Positions 1 through 13,052 of a stretch of 64,000 nt of DNA are shown here, piece after piece. Position 1 is the stretch's first letter, and each line of letters opens with the position of its first letter. The notes beneath the pieces are model-generated. The model had not been told where the DNA came from and made no database searches. It saw only the letters and a list, made by a program, of their open reading frames with translations. The stretch is taken from positions 70,719,676 through 70,783,675 of the forward strand of contig CM051460.1 in NCBI GenBank assembly GCA_028095005.1, given 5' to 3'. The DNA is from Rhynchospora pubera. Its lineage: Eukaryota > Streptophyta > Magnoliopsida > Poales > Cyperaceae. The translations under genes and the position numbers were made by a program.

Positions 1-3000
1 AACTCCTTGACTTCATTGTCAAAACTTTTATTCCAATCTCCACAACACTTGCTTTAATCCATTTATGGATCCTTGAAGCATGCGTATGTTTTTAGCAATA
101 CATAAAACCTCGATTTGTGTCAAATGCACAACATCATCCTTCATTCATACGAAGAAGGCGGTTTTATGTGTTTTTCCATATATCAACATATATGAAATAC
201 AACTATTGCCAGAATGATCTTCATTGACTTTTACATAGCCACAAGCAAGAGGTTGTGCTTTGTACGTAGTCAACTAGTCATCGACTTAGACATAGCTACA
301 AGCGAGAAGCCGCGCTTTGTACATAGTCGATTTGTTATCCATGTCGATCTTTCCTTTTGAAGATCTAAACGTTCTTGATGGATTGCTCCTTCATGAACAC
401 CAACCAAGGTCTATACCTTGTTGTTATACATGGATTTTATTTATAGATCATATGAATTCAAATCATATATGTGGAATCGGATCGTTCCATCGTTTCCTTG
501 TTTATCAACAGATTCTCATATGCTAAGTTTGAGAATGTCGTGAAGCCAATGCATCAAACGGCTTAGGCAATCAACTCTCGTTGATCTTTTGTAGGATTGG
601 TACTTGAGGTTCAAGAACTACTTCCACAACGATTTGTTGAACGAGTTCTTGACTCCTCATATATTCCATGAGTTTCTCAAACATCATCAACTCGTGAGAT
701 GGTTGAGTCCTCATTAGAAGGAGCGTACTATTAAACTTCTTTTCAAAACAACTTGTAAATGAAGTTCCGCTCAACTCCCACTAAGCACCATGTATGGAGT
801 GACAAGTTTCCCATAAGAGTACTTCTTGTAGTGACGCATAAACTCCTTTAATGCTCACTTTACTCCCACTACTTCTTCTTGAGAGTTTCAATTCATCAAG
901 ACTGCATTATGATTAGCAACAACTACTTTGTTCTTATCATATTCGTGGAAGTAGTGCCTTTTAATATAAAGCATCCTACAAATATTAAGTGTCTTATTTG
1001 GGTACAAGCTTATCAACAATCTTGAAATAAGCTTATCAACACCAAATCTTAAGAAGCATTATACTTAGAGATCAAAATCTCATAAGATATCTTCTTCAAT
1101 AGACTTCGATGGAACATCATTCAGTGTAAACAATATTGTCCTCAAACATAATTCCCTAATATGAGTCGAATAAGTCCATTTGATTTATTACCGATCGAAC
1201 TATACAAAATATTGTTCGATACCTCCATTCTTGGACATATTATTCCTCATGGAGCGAGTTATGAAACTACTTTCATACTCTTTAGATAATATTTCAAATC
1301 ATATGACTTAACTACTTACCATGATTAATTGTAAGACTTTTCTTTTTCCTTGAACGGTCTTTTTAACTTCACACTTGAACTCCTTTGAACTAGTCAAAAA
1401 GGTTCATACTTATACCTTATCAAATAGATATGTTAATATCTACAATGATCGTTGGTTAAGTAATAAAGTATCAACAACCTTTCATTGCACAAGTACTTAT
1501 AGGTCTTTATACATCGATATGTATAAGTCCTAATTAATTCACTTGTCCTTAAACCTTCATAGGTTCAAGGTGCTTTTGTCATTTAACAAACATGATTCGC
1601 ATATCAATCGAATGGAATCGAATTGAATTACGAGCTCTACGTTACGTAGACTCTCGTAATGCGATTCTCGTTTACTTATGTGACTAAGCGGTATATATAA
1701 CATGAAAGTCAAATACCTTATGTCAAGTCTTACACATTCTATTTGTCATTCAAAAATTGTTTATCTATTTCAAGCAAATTCAATCAAGATGCATGAAATC
1801 ATATAAACAAATTCATAATAAAAGATCTTGTCTTTTACAAAACATAATCATCCATCATGGAATATGAAATGGAGATATTTTTGAGAGGTTTTTAGAATTA
1901 AGGTATGCAACCTTCAATTCCTAAACAAACTCTTAATAAAGATAACTCTACGTATTCAATGGTAATGACTTAGATGAACAAGTCATTTCCTATACGGAGT
2001 TTACTTTACATCTCTCGAACTTTCTCTTATTCTTCATTGCTAATGCATTTCGTTAAATGTGAGCATATGAACTAGTATCAAGTTACTAGTGTAAATTAGA
2101 GATAGTGAGATAATTTGAACGACAAATTCACTTTAGGATTAGAATTTTCTAATCGTCACAATCATGGTATTTCGGACAACCTTTCAAATGCCTCCCACAA
2201 ACGGCAAATGAAACATCTCATGTGACACATGGTCACAAATGAGGGTCTCGAAATTTCAACTCATACCTTGGTGAAGTATTTCTTGTATACTTAACCAATT
2301 ACCTTTTTGCATCAACAAGTGTGCGAAGAAGGTAACATTATATCCTTTATAATTCCAAAGAGATCGTATGACAATATCAACAATCCTTGATATCGGAGAT
2401 TAATATCTCTAGTCATCAATTAGCTACTTCAATCTTTCGATTTGTGAGCTAATGAAACATTCATATAACTTCTTTTAAAAGAATAATCTCTTGGTCAACT
2501 CATATTCTTTATACTCAATCATAAATGATGGAGTTAATATCTACTTTCTCCAAGAACACTTTCTTGAGTAAGCGGATGAGAACGTACGAGTTAATTTTAG
2601 TCCATATGAATTCGCTAATTCAAAGGTCTAGAAATTTCAAATGAGGATATTAAGCATACGCTTTATTGAATAACTTTTCGCCAAAAGTCAATCAATTATC
2701 GCGTTGCTACGTTCGGGTAGTTTGAGGAAAGTTTTGGGAATTGACATACTCAAATTTCTCTTCACTAAGATCGTGTCTTAGGAATCGGTATTACTTCTTT
2801 AAGTGAATACTTTTAGAAACGAGTTTGTTAATTTTCAAAGATTGATCGCAACAAAATTAACAATTTAAACATCTATAACAAAATCAATTTACGGTCATTT
2901 AGTTTATGCAATTGTTTTATTTATAACAAATAAAACTCCCACTACAATTATTTAATGTCCCTAATGTAGTAGGTTTTTCCAAGATCCCTATTTTCGTTGA

Positions 3001-4984
3001 GATGGTGCTAGCATCGGCGTGACACCAAAAACAACTAGATAGAGTAGGTTCTCCAACCAATCATTCCATATGATTCTTGGTTTGTGAAATATCACATGTA
3101 CATCCACAAACTTTGCCCCGATGTCCAATCCGATTAGAAAACATCGTTAAGTAACCTTTTTCTATTTGCTCCTAGTAAATCCGATTTACACCCCGACACG
3201 GATGATGGAACACGATGTCCCGCGTCGGCGAGAATGCATCAATGAACGATCATACACGTTAGAAGGGGATAGAGAGAAGGAGGGCGATTTAACTTAATCA
3301 TGTTTTGTTTGGGACTATCAATTAAGTGACACTTGTTTGGTGGTCATGTAAGCATACACCCATACCTAGCCTATGACAATTCATAGCAATCACAAGCAAT
3401 CACATATAAGCATCTCATAGTTGTGGGTTTGTATGGCTCCCGCTTGCATTAGTTTCGCCACATCGTCCATGGAGCAAAACTAATCTAATCCTTGTCCCTC
3501 CCACTAAATTCTATAAGGATCTAAATCCTATATAAAATAAAGGTACAAAATACATGTGAAAACATCCTATTCCCATCCTAGCCTTAGGGGCATGCAAGGC
3601 TCACAAGTTACATCAAAAATTAATCAACAAATTAATTAATTAATGGCACCAAAGGCCGCATTACAAACATTCACACATGCATTCAATTTACAACCACAAG
3701 GCATTGAGTCTTGAGCCATACTAAACCCACTATCCACCTACAAAACAAAGTTAGCACATACAAGTACTTTGTTTCCAATTAACGATTTTCAAGCATCTTT
3801 GCGTATCGTTTGCTATAAGTAAATTCCATGTACAAATTCTCAATTTTAAACAACCAAACTTGTTTAAATTCATTTAGAAAGTTCTTTCAACATCCCATAA
3901 CTGAAAGGAGATCAAACAAGGAGTTTTCTAATTAATTTCAACTAGTTTGAATACTTAGAAAAACAGTAATTTACCAAAAAACGTAACTAATGGAATCCAA
4001 CAAAAACAACAGTTTTCGGTCTCCAAAAATTCTCAAATAAATTACTTAAGCTCCTTATCATAGTTGTGACTACCAGTAAAAATTTCAAGAAGAGATCTTA
4101 AACCATCTGGGAGAATCAAAAAAGACAAATCTCTTACAAGTGCACGAAACACCGTTATGAGATTTTCAGCTTATCCTCTCAACCATTTGGTCTGTTAGAC
4201 CACCTTCTATCCAGTTTTTATATATACAATATACATAGAAAAACTTGTTTAGACTACAGGCTATCCATTCATGAAAAGAAAACAACCAAGTTCAGTTCAA
4301 TAATATTAAGTTACAAGCTAAACAATCAACAAATTCTGTACTGGAACAGACTGTCGATCGAAATGTTTTAACCTAGTTGAAGGTCCAAACTTCCACGAAA
4401 AATTATGAAATTAATTTTCCTGGAATCCTAACTCAAAATAGAACAACTCCATTTAAACAGAAATTTTAAAGGAGTTCTCAGTTGGTACAGTTTATTAGAA
4501 CAATCGATTTGCTCAACAAACTGGATCTGACAAGATCTTCCTTTTCATACTTGAAAACCCACAAATTAATCCGAGTCATACAACAATTTATATATGCTCA
4601 GAAAGAGCTTCAAGTCCTCTTTATTTCTAGCCATATAACACTGGTACTTATATTCAAAATATAAATCTTTCAAGCCATTCAAACAGGACAGTGCGAGCAG
4701 AAACTGGTTCTGCGCACTGTCGCCGTTTTATTCACAATAAATCTATACTAATTCAGAAAAATGTGAATCCAACGCCAAAAGAATTACAATCCAAAGATCT
4801 ACAACTTTCATGTATATGGAAAGATCTTCCAGAGAAAATATCACATCGAAAAACGCGAAACAACACAGAAAATACCATTTCCAGACAGCAAACAAACGCA
4901 TCATCTCTACTAATCCGTTAATTAGCCAATTTCTCTTAATTAAGTGTCAAAATAGCTTAAGTACGACCAAGGCTCTGATACCAC
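1..4984 (-). mobile_element. internal region of a large-LTR, apparently non-coding retrotransposon
   Basis: This stretch lies immediately inside a minus-strand LTR and its primer-binding site, so it is read as the internal region of that element, running leftwards out of the window. I see no gag, protease, integrase or RT motifs on either strand. The longest minus-strand frame (571-774, 67 codons) has no recognisable domain and looks like decay. At about 235-335 a roughly 70-bp segment occurs twice in diverged form. The combination of long LTR, good primer-binding site and no coding resembles LARD-type non-autonomous elements, but a decayed coding element is also possible. The far LTR is outside the window. 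Confidence 0.5.
4971..4983 (-). promoter_or_regulatory. primer-binding site complementary to initiator tRNA-Met
   Basis: Read on the minus strand, TGGTATCAGAGCC follows the LTR end (CCTAACA) by one base. This is the usual plant LTR-retrotransposon primer site for initiator tRNA-Met, and it fixes the orientation of the element. Confidence 0.85.
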
Positions 4985-6746
4985 TGTTAGGAAATTGTCC
5001 AATTTTAATTTTGTGACTAATTACAATTAATTAATCCAATTAAAACATAAGCAACACGAGATCTAGTACTTTAAGCAATAGACACAAAGAGAAAGAGGAG
5101 AAATCGATACCTCCCGCGAAATCGTATTCGCGGGGCTCGACCAAGGCATGGGAATCGATGGCGTGCCTTCTCCACCGTCTCCACCACGTCTCGTAACCGC
5201 CCTCGAGTCCACCAAGGAGGATTAATCACGTTCTACAAGGTACGTGCTAGCGTACCCAAAGAACAAGCCTAATCCCTATGGTTTTCTCTCTTGCATCAAT
5301 CAACAACCTTGATTTAGTGGAGAGAAAATAGCTCAACACATGAGCAAAAGAGAGGGAGAGAGGAGGAAGGTGGCGGCCTAGAATGGGAGGAAGAGATGAG
5401 AGAGAAAAGTCTAGGTGGAGGCTCTCATAAGTGGTCCTTATATAGAGCACAAAACCTAATTGCCTCTTGCATAATTACAACTATGTCATCCCACCTACCA
5501 CCATAATGGGCAGCCACGAAATGGGCCTTTATGGGCCATTTAACCCCTTCATTTGGACCATTAATTCATATAATTAAGGTCCCTCAACTTTGCTCTTTAA
5601 TTGGGCTATATATTTGCTATTTAAATAACGGCCCAATTAATCAATATAACCATTTATATTGATAAGTGTTGAACTAAATTAATTATTAACTCATTAATAA
5701 TTATTTTAGGATTAGTTAATGCATTAATTTATTTCTATATGATCCATTGACTTAATTAATTATAACGGTTCGCAACGATATATAATTAATTAATCAATCT
5801 TATCATATTTCCACAGAACCTACTGCTGTGAATAAATAAATAATGCACTGTGTGATTAATGTCCTATTTGTGTGACCCTTTGAGGATTTATGCTATGTTG
5901 GCCATGGAATTAAATCGTTATTTAATTCCAATAATCATAAGCGGTATCTAGCAACACGTTATGACTCCCAATTCGCATAAATAGTGTACTGCTACAATAT
6001 TTCAATCCTGCATAAGAGAATAAATATGTTTCTCTATTTTGATTCTTATGTCACACGATATCATCGTATAATCCAAGATAGGAATGTGTCATTCTTGCAG
6101 ATTATACGTTTCTTGATCTAGAGTTGATCGCTTAGTTGCGCGCATACGATCCAACTCCATCAAGGGGCCCAAACAGATATCGTCACTCACTAAGTGAATC
6201 AATGAGGGACATACGGTTTTCTTGATGATTAGCTTTTCCCCGCACAATTCAAGAGAACATAAATAAAGTCCGTATAGCAGCCCTTATCGGGAATCAGCGG
6301 TAGACAATATTTATTGAACCTATCCTCATGTGGAAAAGATAAACATCTCAAACTTAGAACCAAAATCATAACGAAATAAACAATGACACTTAACACAATC
6401 CATATGTTTATTTCATTGGGTCAAGTCATGTACTATGTTCCATAACATATACATATGCAATTAAGTTGGTAACTCTTTACCTATGATTAGTAGAACTTAA
6501 TCATCACTTAACTTGCATACTAATCTTATATGATAATTAATGTTCCTTTGTTAATTATCAAGATTATGGACCGTTTAGATTTATTATTGTCATTCTAAAG
6601 AATGATCCACAGAGATCTACAATTCAGATCCTCAACCTGAATAATCTGTCAATAATAAACCTAGGAACAGATGATAATATATCATCCATAACATAAACTA
6701 ATAATTAAGTCATTAAATTATTGACTTCTAGGACATAACTCTAACA
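4985..6746 (-). repeat. 1.76-kb 5' LTR of the minus-strand element
   Basis: On the minus strand it begins TGTTAGAG and ends CCTAACA, with the primer site just beyond the 3' end. Relatives occur at 47075-48754 (minus) and in two pieces between 48755 and 53421 (plus), sharing for example the block around GGCCATGGAATTAAATCG and the segment around CTGCTATACGGAC. The plus-strand right edge abuts the copia RNase H frame at 6747, so the element jumped into that older copia copy. The expected 5-bp target duplication partner (CATGG) would lie outside the window to the left. No coding is seen inside the LTR. Confidence 0.8.
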
Positions 6747-7062
6747 CATGGCTGCTGTAACATCTGAGGTTATGTGGCTACAGTCCCTGTTGTCAGAGTT
6801 ACATCATCATTCACCTCAAAAACCTTCTCTGTGGTGTGACAATTTGTGGGCTACTTTCCTGGCAGCTAACCCTGTCTTTCATTCCAGAACCAAGCATATT
6901 GAATTAGACTATCATTTTGTCAGGGAGAAGCTAGCAGAAAAATTGATCACTGTAAACTTCATTTGCTCCACAGATCAACTTGCTGACATATTCACTAAGA
7001 GTTTGTCCAAGGCTAGATTTCATTTTATTAGAGACAAGCTGATGTTGTGTGACCCAGCTTGA
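6747..7062 (+). pseudogene. Ty1/copia RNase H C-terminal fragment
   Basis: About 104 codons remain open and match the last part of a copia pol polyprotein. They include the segment after the second catalytic acid (SEVMWLQSLL), the WCDN motif with Asp, the HTKHIEL-like segment (here RTKHIELDYHFVRE) and the terminal QLADIFTKSL motif. The N-terminal side is cut exactly at the edge of the minus-strand LTR (6746), so it is the 3' remnant of an interrupted element and not a free gene. The stop is TGA at 7060-7062, followed by a purine tract and the LTR. Confidence 0.85.
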
Positions 7063-7069
7063 GGGGGGC

Positions 7070-7286
7070 TGTAGAGAGTAATACAATGGACAAGTCCAGT
7101 AGTATAGTCAATGGAGAGGATTAGTGTTAAGATGTATAGTTAGTTCAGCTCAGTGAGGTACAGAAGAGAGCGTGTGTATATATATAGGAGGGGACAACTC
7201 TCACAGTAGAAAAATGAGAAATTGTAAAAACAATACAATGAATGAAAGAATTCAATTCAAGAATCTGTATCTTTAGATTCTCTTCA
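7070..7286 (+). repeat. 3' LTR of the interrupted copia element
   Basis: It starts TGTAGAG directly after the polypurine tract GAGGGGGGC that follows the RNase H stop codon. It holds a TATATATATAGG promoter-like stretch near 7175 and an A-rich region. The right end is set at TCTTCA by the TG...CA rule. No partner LTR or target duplication is visible here, so the right boundary could be some 40 bases further on. Confidence 0.55.
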
Positions 7287-7339
7287 GTAATCAAACTTTA
7301 ATCAATTTGAATCAAGAAAATATCACATAGAAACCGAAA

Positions 7340-10220
7340 TGATTAAGGGGGAGGGTGCACCGGGGAATAAAACTAAGGGGTCACTTCACCGATTTATCTT
7401 GCCACAGTCACCTCGGAGTCGTATCTTCAAAAAAAAACGTCCACTGGACGTTTTCTAATATCAACCGTCCGATTCATATGGACGGTGAGATCTCAAACTC
7501 CATCAAGTAATTTTAAAAAAAAAAACACGTATACGAAGCGTATAATGTCTGTCTCTTAATTTCCGTAGAAGAAATTGAAATCCATCGCGCGCAAACTCTC
7601 TCATCCCTTTCCAAAATCGCGATTCATTCTCTTCTCTTTGCCCACACACAAGAGATTAGATGCGATTCTCTTCTCTTCTGCCTACACACAGTGATAAATG
7701 CGACTAGAGAGAAGCTGGGTCCTTTCTTCTCTCTCAACACTTCCTCTTTTTAATCGGAGAAGCTATAAAGCCAAGCACGTATCATAAATGGTTTTCGTCA
7801 TGTAAACAAACTATGGGGAAAGTAAAGTTGTAAACTTTTGGCTAATTTGACTTTTTTTTTTATCATGATAGGAGCTATCAATTCTCTCTGACTCGGCAGC
7901 CCCAAACAACTTTTCATTAATACTGTATTCACTCGTACTTAAATTGGGTTTAATCTTTAAGTTTAAAGGCGGAAACATATACTGAGAAGACATTATTATA
8001 TTTATAAAATAGTATAATGATGTACACTTGTATTGAAATTTCTCAAGAAAACAAAGAAGGATGAGTTAAAAAAACGAAGCATATTATCATTACCAGTACT
8101 CAACTTACGCCTTCTGTTATATACTTGTTAAAAAATTATGGTATATACCATTGTTTTATCTTTACTTTTTAGAAGTGGTTCAATGAATGCTGAATCATAG
8201 TAAATTTTGCTAATTTTACTCCCTCTTCACCTTCTGGTTAGCAGCTAGTATCATTGGATTTCTGAGAAAATGCTTGCTTAAGTTTAATTTTGATAAAAAT
8301 TACAGAGGGCTTCATGGTTTTTTGGTATAAGCATATTGAGAGGTGAAGTGAGAAGGAAATTAAGTTCAATTGGCATTGGGCCCTTTGGGTGTGACAAGTT
8401 TGTTCAACCTATTTATTCATTGGTTTGGCATGGTGCAACAGGGAACCGATACACATAATTTCTCGCGTCGCTCATGATTTGCAGGTCCCGCTTGTCTCGT
8501 TTGGTACCGATGAAGTGGGCACAGCTTCATTTGCCTTGATTTTTATTCTTTTATTTGCTGGTTGTACTGATTTGTGACTCCATTTGTTGATTTACTTTCA
8601 TATTTAAGGTATCTATTTATAGTTGGTTACTTGAGTTGCTTTGTGTTCAAATGTTTGTTCTCATAATTTTAAGTGGCTGTTGCAAGAAGCTCTATGGTCG
8701 TATGTTGACGAAGACACCAGTCGTGAAAAGAGTGTATTAAGCAAATTATAGCATATACTGAGCCTGTTACCAGTATATTTCTTAGTTTGTCAACAAATTG
8801 AAATTTCTCAAAGTCAAAACAAAATTAAGAGGAAAAATCATATACTTGCCATAACTTTGCATATTTCAAGTCAAATACAAGTTTATTCAAACAGAAATTA
8901 AGGAATGTTTGTTTCTCAAACAAAATGCACAATTAAATGATGTTTTTCTGGAAATGAGGGCCGTGAGGATATATTTTTTGCTCCAATTATTTCATCACCA
9001 TACCCAATCATTAGCTTCCCCACCAATTATTTCTGTACCGATTAACATCACAAACCATCGTCCCATTCCTATGAGATCGACCCCTTTCTGGTACAACATG
9101 TGTCCTCTAAACTTCATCGGTACCACTCTCTAGCATAACCGTACCAGCTAATGCACTGATTCAAATGAACAAGTAAAAATAAAAATAAAACAAAATAATC
9201 ATTAACAGTCATTCCGTAAATAAGACAGTTCATTACTGGTGAAAAGCAAAACAAAATATTAAAGTACAAATCCAGTTTAAATAAACTTTTTCATTATGTC
9301 CATTCAGATGAGCATCTCATTATACGGGCCAAACAGATGAGCACCTCACTATACATAATTCCAATAATAAAGAATTTTTTATAGTACAGCATACACACAT
9401 TTCAAATATATATGGCAAACAAAATAACATCTCACTACACAGAATTCCAATAATAAAGTTTTTAACAGAGTTCAGTTGCCACACTTGAGATCAGCACAAA
9501 ACCAACTAGAGCAAAGAAGCTTGAAAGAGCCCATCTCTAATTTGACTAGCACCGTATCAGGTCCATGTGCGAAATCTTGTGTGAATTATATGACTACCTG
9601 AGCTGTCAGCATAAAATATCTTGCGGAAATTTTGTCAAAAGTCTGTTGCAGAAATTCAAGTGAGACCCCTAGAAATTTTGTCTAAATTATATGACTAAAT
9701 CAACCAGTTCATTACACGGAACGACCAAAAATCGAAAAAAGAGAGACAAAAAATCGGAAGAAAGAGAGAGAATTATCTGGTTCGAGCGAGAGCGAAATCC
9801 TAGAAAGTTGCTTCGAGAGGTACTTCGAGATGAGATCAAGGCGGAGGCAGTGGTGCTTCGAGAGGCGATCGAGAGGAGATCAAGGCGGAGCCAGAGCAAG
9901 GGTACTGATCGGAATGGAGAGATGAAATTTAGGTCCTCTCTCTAAACGCTCACTGGGAGAGGAAAAAAGAGAAGGGATACGCAGAGGGGAAGAGAATACG
10001 TAGCGTATACTCTAATTTTTCTTTTTTTTATTTTTTGGACGAATTTCAGATCCAGCCGTTGATTTAAATCGGAGGGCTCAGGTGGCGAGACGTCTACTGG
10101 ATGGTTTTTATTAACCATCCAGAGGATACAACTCCCAGTCACCTCATCTTGCCTTGCCTTGTGACTATCTCCACCAGTCATTCACTAGTTTGGCCGACCT
10201 TAGCCCTCATCACCCCTTTC
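7340..10220. mobile_element. possible TIR element with diverged inverted arms
   Basis: The segment near 7370-7560 resembles, in order, the reverse complement of about 9995-10215. Both arms hold a GTCAC/GTGAC block then GTATC(C/T)TC, a short CGTCCACTGGACG-type palindrome, an AACCGTCCGAT/CCCTCCGATTT block, an A-rich run and a TATACG-AGCGTAT motif. I could not find a clean target duplication. Between the arms are CT-rich sequences that look like plant 5' leaders (7540-7760, and 9700-10000 on the minus strand) but no convincing coding region. The order of matching blocks is seen; the Mutator-like assignment is inference. Confidence 0.35.
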
Positions 10221-10800
10221 CTTTTTTTTATTATATATTTTTTGCTTACCAGTTTTTCCAAATTGAAGAGGGAAAGTGGGTCGGAGTGAAAAAGAGAGAA
10301 GGGTCGGCCCTTAAGTAGGTGTGATAGACGAGAAAGCGAGTCCAAGATGCTGAGGTCCGCCATAAGAAGAGGGAGATGGAGCAACAGATGAGGCGGAGTA
10401 AAAGAAGAGAGAGAGAGTAAAAGTATCGAAAGAGAGAAAGAAACGTCTATGCGGGAGAGAGCAAAAATTATTAAAAACTGACTCACAGGCTAAAAATGTA
10501 ACAGAGGGACTAAAAATGGATGATTGCAAAGTTTAAGGATTCTATATGAACAATTTAAAGTTTGATGACTAAAATTGAATTATACACAAAGTTCAGGGAC
10601 TTCTGAAAAAATTTACTCTAGTTTTTGAGTAGTGATGGTACCTCTACACAAAGTACAAAAGCTGAGTCGATCAATGCAACAACATAACACAACGAAGCAA
10701 CATATATGGTAACATAAATCAATCAGTAGAAGAACCACAAAAGCTGACGTTTAACACCGTTTGGTTCGCCCAGATACCTTCAAACTCACTCATTTATTTT
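10221..10800. other. intergenic, no gene seen
   Basis: The first half is strongly purine-biased on the plus strand (about 10260-10450), and overlapping minus-strand frames there have no domain. The rest is AT-rich with no recognisable feature until the MULE A target duplication. Confidence 0.5.
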
Positions 10801-10809
10801 TTTTAAAAA

Positions 10810-11092
10810 GGCAAAATCTGTCCCATACCCTTGAATCTTGCTCAATTAGATATTTATCTTCAAATCATTGAAATTGATCCTATGCCCGTCCATTCTTGAT
10901 AAAATTAGATATATGCCCTCCTCGACAGTTTAAGTTAATTTCTGAATATAAAAAACTGATTTTTATATCTTATGACTAAATTACCTCTGTCCAAACTCCT
11001 CTTCTCTGCCAAGTCTAAAAGACTTTTCATCTTCTTGTTAATTCTCTCTCTAAGCAATATATCTTTCTGATTCCATTCTAAATATTTCATAA
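10810..11092 (+). repeat. MULE A left terminal inverted repeat
   Basis: Reverse-complement partner of about 14540-14877. Shared blocks include TTGCTCAATTAGATATTTA, CATTGAAATTGATCCTAT, ATGCCCTCCTCGACAGTTTA and GACTTTTCATCTT, with scattered substitutions. The right arm has an additional AATTAACTTAAACTG duplication. Confidence 0.85.
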
Positions 11093-11148
11093 ACGAAAGT
11101 TTCTAGAAATACGAGTTTCTAGTTTAACTTTCATATCTTCGTTTTCAT

Positions 11149-13052
11149 CAGGGGCGGATCCACCACCGGGGCGGGTGGGGCTAGAGCCCCACCTACCGCC
11201 GTCGAACCCTTGGAGCCCCTCTTTAGCCCCAGCTAATTTTTTCTGCCATTGAAGCACTCAAAGGTGGGGCTGAGGAAGAAGAACAGAACATATTCGCGTT
11301 TAAAAACAGAAGATTTTCGCACTCAAAGCCATTTAATTTTATGGGCTTTTTGTTCTAGACCTGCCGTAACATTAAATAGCTTATTTGGGCTTTTTAAACT
11401 CAATTTAACATTAAATTTTTTTCTGATATTAAATAGCCCACAAGGCCATAAGGTCTTAATGCGAATAACTCCTCTGACCTCTCTGTTGCTTCGTGAGTCC
11501 CTTTGTCCGTGTCCCGTGTCCGTCCTCTCTCGTGCAAGCCGTCAGGCGTGCGGCGATTCAGCTTCAGCGACAGCGAACAAGTCCCTCCCGGCGACTCGGC
11601 GTCTCGTGCACACGCCACTGACGGAAAGGGATAGAGAGACAATCTGCCGGAGTGCCGGTTAATCTGATGGTTGATCTTTGTAAGTATTTGCCTTTCTTTT
11701 TGTGTAACAGGTCAATTGAGAATCCTAATAGATTATAAAAAAATATTAATCTTGTAATATAGATAAACATGCAGCAACAAATCGTAGTGATTGACTGATT
11801 GTTAACCAAATAACCATTGTTATGGAATTCAGAAGTTTGCACAAAAGCATCAGATTATAGACTTATAGTTTATTTGTATATATCTTTGTCTAAATTGATT
11901 TTATATTCTGAAACATATGTATGCTCTGTTATAATACTTTAATTAGATCAAAAATGTTCTCAAAATGTGTTGGCCTCATATTTGTACAATTGTACCCAAA
12001 ATTAAACTCATTATAATATTGATCTTTGTAAAACCACAACGGTTCTTTTACTGGTAGGTGTTTTTCAGTTTCAACTCTAATACCTTTATAGTATAAATAT
12101 AATGTAATTTTTTCATCTCTTTTATTAAGCATACATCTGCACGTAGAAGGCAAAAGGTAGCAAACATGCATTTCTACCAAGTTGAGATTTTTCTTGCTGC
12201 TATTGATTCCATTATGTCAGAGATGAACCATCGGTTTGGTGAAGTTAGTTCGGAGTTATTAGTATGCATGGCTTCTGTTAATCCAAGAAACTCCTTCTCT
12301 AATTTTGATGTGGATAAGTTGGTAAGACTTGCTGAAATTTATGTTGAAGATTTCGATATTGGTGATATTGCTCTGTTGCCAAGTCAACTTAGAGGCTTTG
12401 TTGGACGTGTTAGAAGAAGTCAAGATTTTTTTGGATGCACAGAGCTTCCACAAGTTGCTGAAATTATGGTCAAGGTTGGAATGGATATATCTTATCCATT
12501 AGTTTATCGACTTATTGAGATGACATTGATACTTCCAGTGGCAACAGCTTCAGTTGAGAGGGTCTTTTCAGCTATGTCTATTATAAAGACAGATTTGCGT
12601 AACAAAATGGGTGATGAATGGTTAAATGACTTGATGATTTGTTATGTCGAGAAAGAGATATTTAGGAACATTAATTAGTAATGAGAAAATCATAAAACGG
12701 TTTGAAGAGATGGCAAAACGTCGTATGTTAGTGCCTAAAAAGAATATAATGGAATGCTTCACTCTCTTCTACTTTAAGTTTTTTTTTTAAGTTAATATTT
12801 GCTTTGACAACTAATTTATTGCGTGAAGATTTCTCCTAATGAAGGGTAAATTGTATGGAATATACTCATAAGAGGGCAACATGTCATTGTCATCTACTTT
12901 ATTTGGTATGAACAAATTCAAATTGCAATTTTTCTTTTGATGTATTTTGAACGGTTCATCTATTTTTTAGTGTTTCTTTTGATGTATTTTGAGTAGTTCA
13001 ATGTTCTTATGAACTCAGTCCCACCTAAATATTATTCCTAGATCCGTCACTG
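11149..13052 (+). mobile_element. nested hAT deletion derivative (8-bp target duplication)
   Basis: The left end reads CAGGGGCGGATCCACC and the right end, reverse-complemented, reads CAGTGACGGATCTAGG: short imperfect TIRs typical of plant hAT elements. GTTTTCAT flanks it at 11141-11148 and 13053-13060, a perfect 8-bp duplication, the hAT length. It sits inside MULE A and is therefore younger. It keeps only the C-terminal transposase region (12166-12678). The open frames at about 11250-11660 lie in the GC-rich leader and show no domain. Confidence 0.9.
12166..12678 (+). pseudogene. hAT transposase C-terminal fragment (ZMYM1-like/TTF-type family)
   Basis: The frame encodes 170 residues matching the C-terminus of the plant hAT transposases usually annotated as zinc finger MYM-type protein 1-like. 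An N-terminal part resembles the long helical region (IDSIMSEMNHRFGEVSSELL) and the last ~60 residues form the hAT dimerisation domain, with YPLVYRLIEMTLILPVATAS, VERVFSAM and LNDLMICYVEK. The TTF zinc finger and catalytic RNase H-like core are absent. The frame is open a short way upstream of the ATG, consistent with a truncated exon. It cannot be an active transposase alone. The family is recognised from conserved motifs; the exact start is uncertain. Confidence 0.85.

Noticed and set aside
6748..7062. A stand-alone 104-residue gene
   Set aside because: It is the C-terminal end of a copia RNase H cut by an LTR insertion and followed by its own polypurine tract and LTR.
10178..10529. Two overlapping minus-strand ORFs of 72-102 residues
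   Set aside because: They come from a strongly purine-biased tract; low-complexity Leu/Ser-rich translation with no motif.
11249..11662. A 137-residue ORF in the hAT element
   Set aside because: No domain, overlapping frames of similar length on the other strand, and it lies in the GC-rich leader of a deletion derivative.
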